This document shows positions 44,202 through 48,860 of a stretch of 48,860 nt of DNA, in pieces (position 1 is the stretch's first letter; every line of letters begins with the position of its first letter). Under the pieces are notes generated by a model. It did no database searches. It was not told the origin of the DNA and saw only the letters and a list, made by a program, of their open reading frames with translations. The stretch spans positions 1 through 48,860 of the forward strand of contig JAUCBJ010002628.1 of NCBI GenBank assembly GCA_032718475.1, given 5' to 3'. The stretch comes from Nemertoderma westbladi. Lineage: Eukaryota; Xenacoelomorpha; Nemertodermatida; Nemertodermatidae. The position numbers and the translations under genes are program-made.

Positions 44202-45430
44202 GGTCAGATTTCTCTACTCAGCTATGGACACTAGTGACTAATCTGACATGATTTTTTTTTATTTGTATGAACAGCACAGCACTTTCTCACGGTACCGCTA
44301 TTGTAAGTGAAGTATTTACTTTCATTTTCAACAGCTAACTCTAGTGTCTACTGTACGATAGGCCTACCGTACAGTTGTTACAGAAAGAAACATTATGTAC
44401 TGTTCAACATAATTCCGCTGCCACACATGTCGAAGTAAGAAATCTGCACGGTCAGTGACAGACTCCTTTTGTGTTGGGCAGAATCGAAGATGTCACTGCC
44501 TGTGATTATTCAGTTGCTCTGGTTCTGGGCCAGCAAATAGTCAGTTAGCCCAAGCGGAGGAAATGTTACCTCTGGCTAAAAGCTGAAAAAAGCCATAATT
44601 CAGTGGTAATGTACTTTCGAGACGTGACGTCATGGTGGCTTGTTTCCCACCCCTTTCCCAATTGTAGGACCAGGAGTTCGTGTAGAAGTGTCATTAATGG
44701 CAAAACGAAAAGTAGGCCGTGAGGTACCAGAGCGCTGCGTGTTTGGCGCCATCTGTCCCTCAATCGGAGAGTGTTTCCTTCAGATTGTTCGTAACCGTTC
44801 CACCAACACGTTGCTACTGTACCATACTGATTCAGTACCGCGTCACACCGGGATCTAATTCATTCAGATGGTTGGGCCACATATAACAGGATCGTCAACC
44901 CGCCATATCTATGTAGGTGTAATCCGCGCTTATAACTTTGTGGATCTGGACCCATTATAACCGGCGCAACCGCATGCACCATAATGACCGACGCATGCAG
45001 CCATCTGGATGAATTTATGACATGTGGCGTGAACAATATGGGAAAACGGCCACGCAGCCCCTGGACAACCTACAGTACTACTGCTCGACTTGAGCCGCAA
45101 TGGTAGGCCTACCCTACCTACCCCCTGCAGCCCTGATTGCTGGATTGCTGGGAGGGCCTGAACCGAACTTGAATAATGTTAATGTTAATAATAATGTTTT
45201 TAACAATAGGCCCCCTAATAAATATTATATAATAAATCAATAATAAGCACTACTGACCAACGGCAAAAATTAATCTATCAATCAGAGAGTCACCTAGTTA
45301 GCTGTTGGAAATGAAAGTAAATACTTACTTACAATAGTGACACCGTGAACAGTTCATACAAATCATGAAAAATCATGTCAGGAGGGTCCCCTATTTAGTC
45401 ACTAGTGCCCAGCTGTGTAGAAATCCAACC
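44202..45430 (+). mobile_element. Merlin-type DNA transposon with about 145-bp inverted repeats
   Basis: Left arm 44202-44346 and right arm 45291-45430 are long imperfect inverted copies: GACACTAGTGACTAA, TATTTACTTTCATTT and CCAACAGCTAACT occur in both. Between them is a decayed transposase of the IS1016/ISXO2-like DDE family (Merlin in eukaryotes). No clear target-site duplication at my chosen ends. Confidence 0.8.
44640..45085 (+). pseudogene. Merlin (ISXO2-like) transposase, decayed
   Basis: Plus strand: AKRKVGREVPERCVFGAICP, then SIGECFLQIVRNRSTNTLL; a frame change; IHSDGWATYNRIV; another; YNFVDLDP; another; FMWREQYGKTATQPLDNL. These are the ordered blocks of the ISXO2-like domain, including the second catalytic Asp in HSDGW. 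The usual Asp after VEI is missing (VEVSLMAKRK). At least three frameshifts and several stops. Confidence 0.8.
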
Positions 45431-46257
45431 GGCCTGGCGGCCTACCGGTTTTTTCGTACTGCATGTCAGTACAATTCAATTTTTGACTGGTATATTTATT
45501 TTCTACTTCAGTAGGCCTACATGGCTACTTTAGCGCCGCAACATTGGCAAGCGTTAGAGGTTAGAGCTGTTGGAGGTCAGGCGTTGTTTACCTTGCTGCA
45601 GGTCGCCTTCCACTGAGTCAGGGGTGGAGAATGTACTGCAGAATGATGAACGTTATCGCTACCGGTAGGCCTACCGTTACGTACGTTCGTACGAGCCTAT
45701 TTTGATTAACAGTCAGACAGTGGTACAATAATTTCAAACAGTGTGGTTGCCAATTTTAAATTTCCCTCTCTCCTTTTAATGGTAAATCATTTAATTGTTA
45801 ATGCATTTATTGCATTATCATTTATTTCATTTATTTTCAATTATTTTTATATCATTCTTATATTTATTTCATTTTGATTATTTTTTCATTCATTTTTAAT
45901 TTAATTCAACAAAGATTTTTACTTATTTTGGAGGGTTTTAACACCAAGTATCTTATGGTTACGTAGAGAATTAAGTTTAATTTAATTATCTTAAAGATCG
46001 GGCTAGAAATACCATAGTAATTAAATTGTTAAATATATTTTTACAAGTTAAAATATCGCAGGATTCGGTTGCGTAGGATAGGTACTGTCTGTGAGGAACA
46101 CTTTCTGATAAACTCTCATTGGGCGGAACGAGAGCTAAACTTCCCGGGTACTTCACTATTAAACTTATTGTACTAACTTTCAACTTTCAGGGGAACGTGC
46201 TCAGATTAACTTAGTGGATAGGCCTAATGAATGTTAATGGATCCGCTTTGGATTACT
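45431..46257. other. upstream intron or flank, no gene recognised
   Basis: Contains several TAGGCCTA palindromes (for example near 45511 and 45667) and a long AT-rich stretch 45760-46050. The short minus-strand ORF at 45986-46183 matches nothing I know. Confidence 0.5.
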
Positions 46258-46445
46258 ACTACTACTAGGATCGGCATGCTGCACTGCAGCTGCATTTTTA
46301 AGAATGCTGTGCCGGCTTGTCGACAAAATTGCGCCGCCACAACTCCCTATCACCCATGACATTTGCTAGATCAACCGCATCTTCAAGGCCATTATCCTTT
46401 AAGATGCGTCTCAAGAAATTCATGGGCTGTCCACCATGCTTAAAT
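46258..46445 (-). mobile_element. LINE tail fragment, third copy
   Basis: CGGCTTGTCGACAAAATTGC and CAAGAAATTCATGGGCTGTC match 35345-35510 closely, in the same orientation. Extra bases after GGATCGGCATGCTG distinguish the copies. Confidence 0.75.
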
Positions 46446-46617
46446 CCGCTTTGGATGAATGGTGGAAATACATCCAGAGAGGCGAGGGAGATGATTGATG
46501 TAGGATGAGCAATTACCAGTAAATGTTACCATTGCATGATTGCTCCACTGAAGGATTCATAAGAGGCAGCTGGTATACATTCACTATCATTCACGCACTG
46601 ATGAAGTCATCAACCTA

Positions 46618-46760
46618 TTATTATTATTATTAACTATTTATATAGAGCTCTTCTGAGCCAGTTTCAAGACTCCGAACGATATCGCGGTACCACGAGAAGA
46701 CCAGCACTATTCGAACGAAGATCACGTGAGGGTCTATATGGGATTAGGAGTTTCTCGATT
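46618..46760 (-). mobile_element. possible SINE 3' part
   Basis: An (ATT)n run next to ACTATTTATATAGAGCTCTT resembles the tail and body border of the SINE at 2232-2498. The tRNA-like head is not recognisable. Confidence 0.4.
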
Positions 46761-48055
46761 AATTTCTGGATTAGGAACCTACCTCTAGAAGTTGCCTTTA
46801 ACTTATTCTACCCTGGAACTTGTAACGCGCTGACTTTGGCATTTGTATCTAATAGTAAGTCTATAATCGGAAAAGCTGATTTTGTTGAATTTATTATATT
46901 GGAAAGTGTTGCTAAAAACTCCTCATCCACTTTATTCATTCATTCATTCATGTCTCGGCTTAATTATCCGATATAATTAGATCAGAATGACATGACATTA
47001 TCATAAGAAGTTCGTTGTGAGCGCTTAGAAGAATAGGCCAGAACTCCAACAACATTGTCCTCACTAGCCAAGGGAGTGGTTTACAGTTACATCCAACAAT
47101 TTCTCTATGAGGAGACCAAGGTTGTCTAAGAAATACAGTGAATTTGCATATCCAAGCTACGGCAGTTAACAGAACCCACTCGTAGGATAAAGAGGTTGAG
47201 CTACTAGACAGGATTTGTGCTTTGAGTTGGCCATGATTGCTTCTTGTTTTTGTGATTTCGATGCTGCACAGTTTGGTTAAAAATGCTCAAAAAGATTTAA
47301 TGAATATAAAAATATTCAAATATAAATTAGTTTTTACTTTCTGTAGTAAGGGGGGGGGGGGGGGGGTCACTAATTCTCTAATAATTTTCATCCCCATATT
47401 TAGAAGACTGGATTTATCCAATTGATGTTTTGCACACGTGTATACCATAGGTGGAAAAAATTGTAAAAATATTTTTTTCTAAATTTTAAAGTTTTTACCT
47501 AATTAACATAATATATGCAATTATTTTTTAAAATGAAAAGGCTTTTAGTGGGATTGTCATCAAGTGCCCAAAATTTCTTCATTTGTGCAGAATGGCATGC
47601 TAAATCGACCCTATGACCAGAATTTTGATAAATGCTCATGTTCAAAAATTATTAAAAAAAAACAGATTTTTTGCCAGATTATTGACAGATTTAGCCATTA
47701 TGGCCAAAAATTGACAAAGTTTGTTAAATATTTTAGCTATAACATAGAAAATTTAAAAGTGGTTATAAGAGGTGTTAAGCATCACCCAATCATCACTCAT
47801 GCCAACTTTCACGCAAATGCGTTCATTTTTGGAAAAGCCTTTGTGTTTTGAAATTTTAAAATTGCGTTCTCCAGAAAACACATTTATAAAGTTTATCGTT
47901 AGGGTAATTTATTTAATTCAATTGTTAGATTGCACACAATCCAGCTGAAGTCAATTTGCACATTTGACTGTGTCATGTTTGCCGACAGACATTACCGACA
48001 GCTTAACAGACAAACAGACAATGTTGATGACGTAATAATTAAAACTGACATCGGA
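46761..48055. other. upstream intron or flank, no gene recognised
   Basis: AT-rich, with a 17-G run at 47350-47366. The short ORF 47564-47851 is low-complexity Lys/Phe/Ile-rich and unconvincing. Confidence 0.5.
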
Positions 48056-48640
48056 ACTGAAATCAACAACCATTAAAAAACCCCCATAACAAAATTTGTA
48101 GGTAGTTGGTTTGCTTTCCTATTACTTTGACAGACAGATAGCTGAAAAAGACAGAAAAACCGACAGACAGACATACAGAAATAATAGGTTGGGTTAAAAG
48201 AGAAAACTGACATCGGAAATGAAATCAGCAACCAGGATAACCCCATAACAGGACTTGTAGCCTGGTGGAATGCTTTCCTGAAATTTTGACAGACAGTCAG
48301 ATGGACATACAGACAGACAGACCGACAAACAGACATAATATACTTCTTTAAATATGAAAATATGGAAACTGACATCGGAATTGATATCAGCGACCAGGAA
48401 AACCACAACAAAAATGTTTTAGCTTGATGGTATGATGTCCTTATATTTTGACATACAGATTGTAGGACGGACAGACTGAATGATAACTGACATAATAATT
48501 TTCGTAAAAGGTGAAAACTGACGTTTGGAATGATATCAGCGACCATGAAAACCACCATAACAAAACTTTTAGCTAAGATGAATGCATTTGTTATATTTTG
48601 ACAGACAAACTGTCAGAAACACAATTCCAGACAACACTTT
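48056..48640. repeat. degenerate tandem repeat, about four copies
   Basis: Units of roughly 120-150 bp sharing AACTGACATCGGAA, ATCAGC(A/G)ACCA, CATAACAAAACTT and ATATTTTGACAGACAG. Copies are diverged and joined by GACAGACAGAC-rich stretches. A related single copy is in intron 6 near 32765-32900. Confidence 0.7.
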
Positions 48641-48722
48641 TCACAGACACTTGCACAGAGTAAGGTTAACATTATCACTCATAACTTTTGAACTATGGAA
48701 ACCCGGGTGTTCCATAATGATT

Positions 48723-48737
48723 CCCCCCCCCCCCCCC
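48723..48737. repeat. 15-C homopolymer
   Basis: One of several G/C runs of 10 or more in an otherwise AT-rich window. Confidence 0.9.
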
Positions 48738-48860
48738 TGGCCAGCCAAAACTGTCCGACCTTAGTGTAATATATCATTCGAATGAGAATTTAATTCTGAG
48801 CTTACATGCAAAAATGTAGGGTCCAATACAAAAGTATAAAAAATTAATAGGCAATTCTTT

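Noticed and set aside
47564-47851. Plus-strand ORF of 95 codons
   Set aside because: Low-complexity composition, no splice context or homology I recognise.

Overview
Eukaryotic, almost certainly metazoan, DNA. One large intron-rich gene lies on the minus strand. Around it are several invertebrate-type mobile elements (BEL/Pao, Penelope-like, Merlin, hAT, a TTAA-flanked element, LINE and tRNA-derived SINE pieces) and long minisatellites. A marine invertebrate, perhaps a deuterostome, would fit; the sequence alone does not fix the species.

The host gene. Nineteen minus-strand exons (44024 down to 862) can be joined by GT-AG introns with every phase agreeing: 3,429 nt, 1,143 codons, open throughout, with both ends running beyond the window. 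They encode part of a secreted mosaic protein: a cysteine-rich TIL/vWC-like segment, a von Willebrand D domain, C8, TIL, about five LDL-receptor class A or related cysteine modules, a Pro/Thr linker, and three related beta-rich modules that I read as discoidin (F5/8 type C)-like. The order recalls SCO-spondin, hemolectin and hemocytin proteins.

Layout. 1-861: Penelope-like remnant. 862-8824: C-terminal exons 19 to 13 with a 41-bp array, a 40-bp array, a 22-bp array and SINE pieces. 8795-19197: a 10.4-kb array of a 44-bp unit. 19405-20899: a hAT-type MITE, then a TTAA-flanked palindromic element. 21066-21223: exon 12, followed by a 22-bp array to about 22735. 22736-29485: a broken BEL/Pao retrotransposon inserted in that array. 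29930-35985: exons 11 to 3, with inverted LINE fragments in the intron between exons 4 and 3. 36208-43466: a 7.26-kb element with terminal inverted repeats carrying a 5.5-kb, 36-bp coding-type array. 43540-44024: exons 2 and 1. 44202-45430: a Merlin-type DNA transposon. The rest is intron or flank with LINE, SINE and satellite pieces.

Most striking result. Four of the five intronic minisatellites are built on splicing signals of their neighbouring exon. The 44-bp unit is 14 nt of intron end plus 30 nt of exon 13 start, so about 236 copies of a 3' splice site. The 41-bp unit is 27 nt of exon 18 end plus 14 nt of intron, about 40 copies of a 5' splice site. The 40-bp unit is 23 nt of exon 16 end plus 17 nt of intron, 17 copies of a 5' splice site. 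The 22-bp unit next to exon 12 carries a TACTAAC branch-point motif, about 67 copies, the nearest 29 nt from the acceptor. No unit length is a multiple of three. For the three arrays that span a junction, choosing a copy other than the exon-proximal one gives a frameshift or an in-frame stop. Splicing of this gene therefore seems to need one correct site chosen from tens to hundreds of near-identical decoys.
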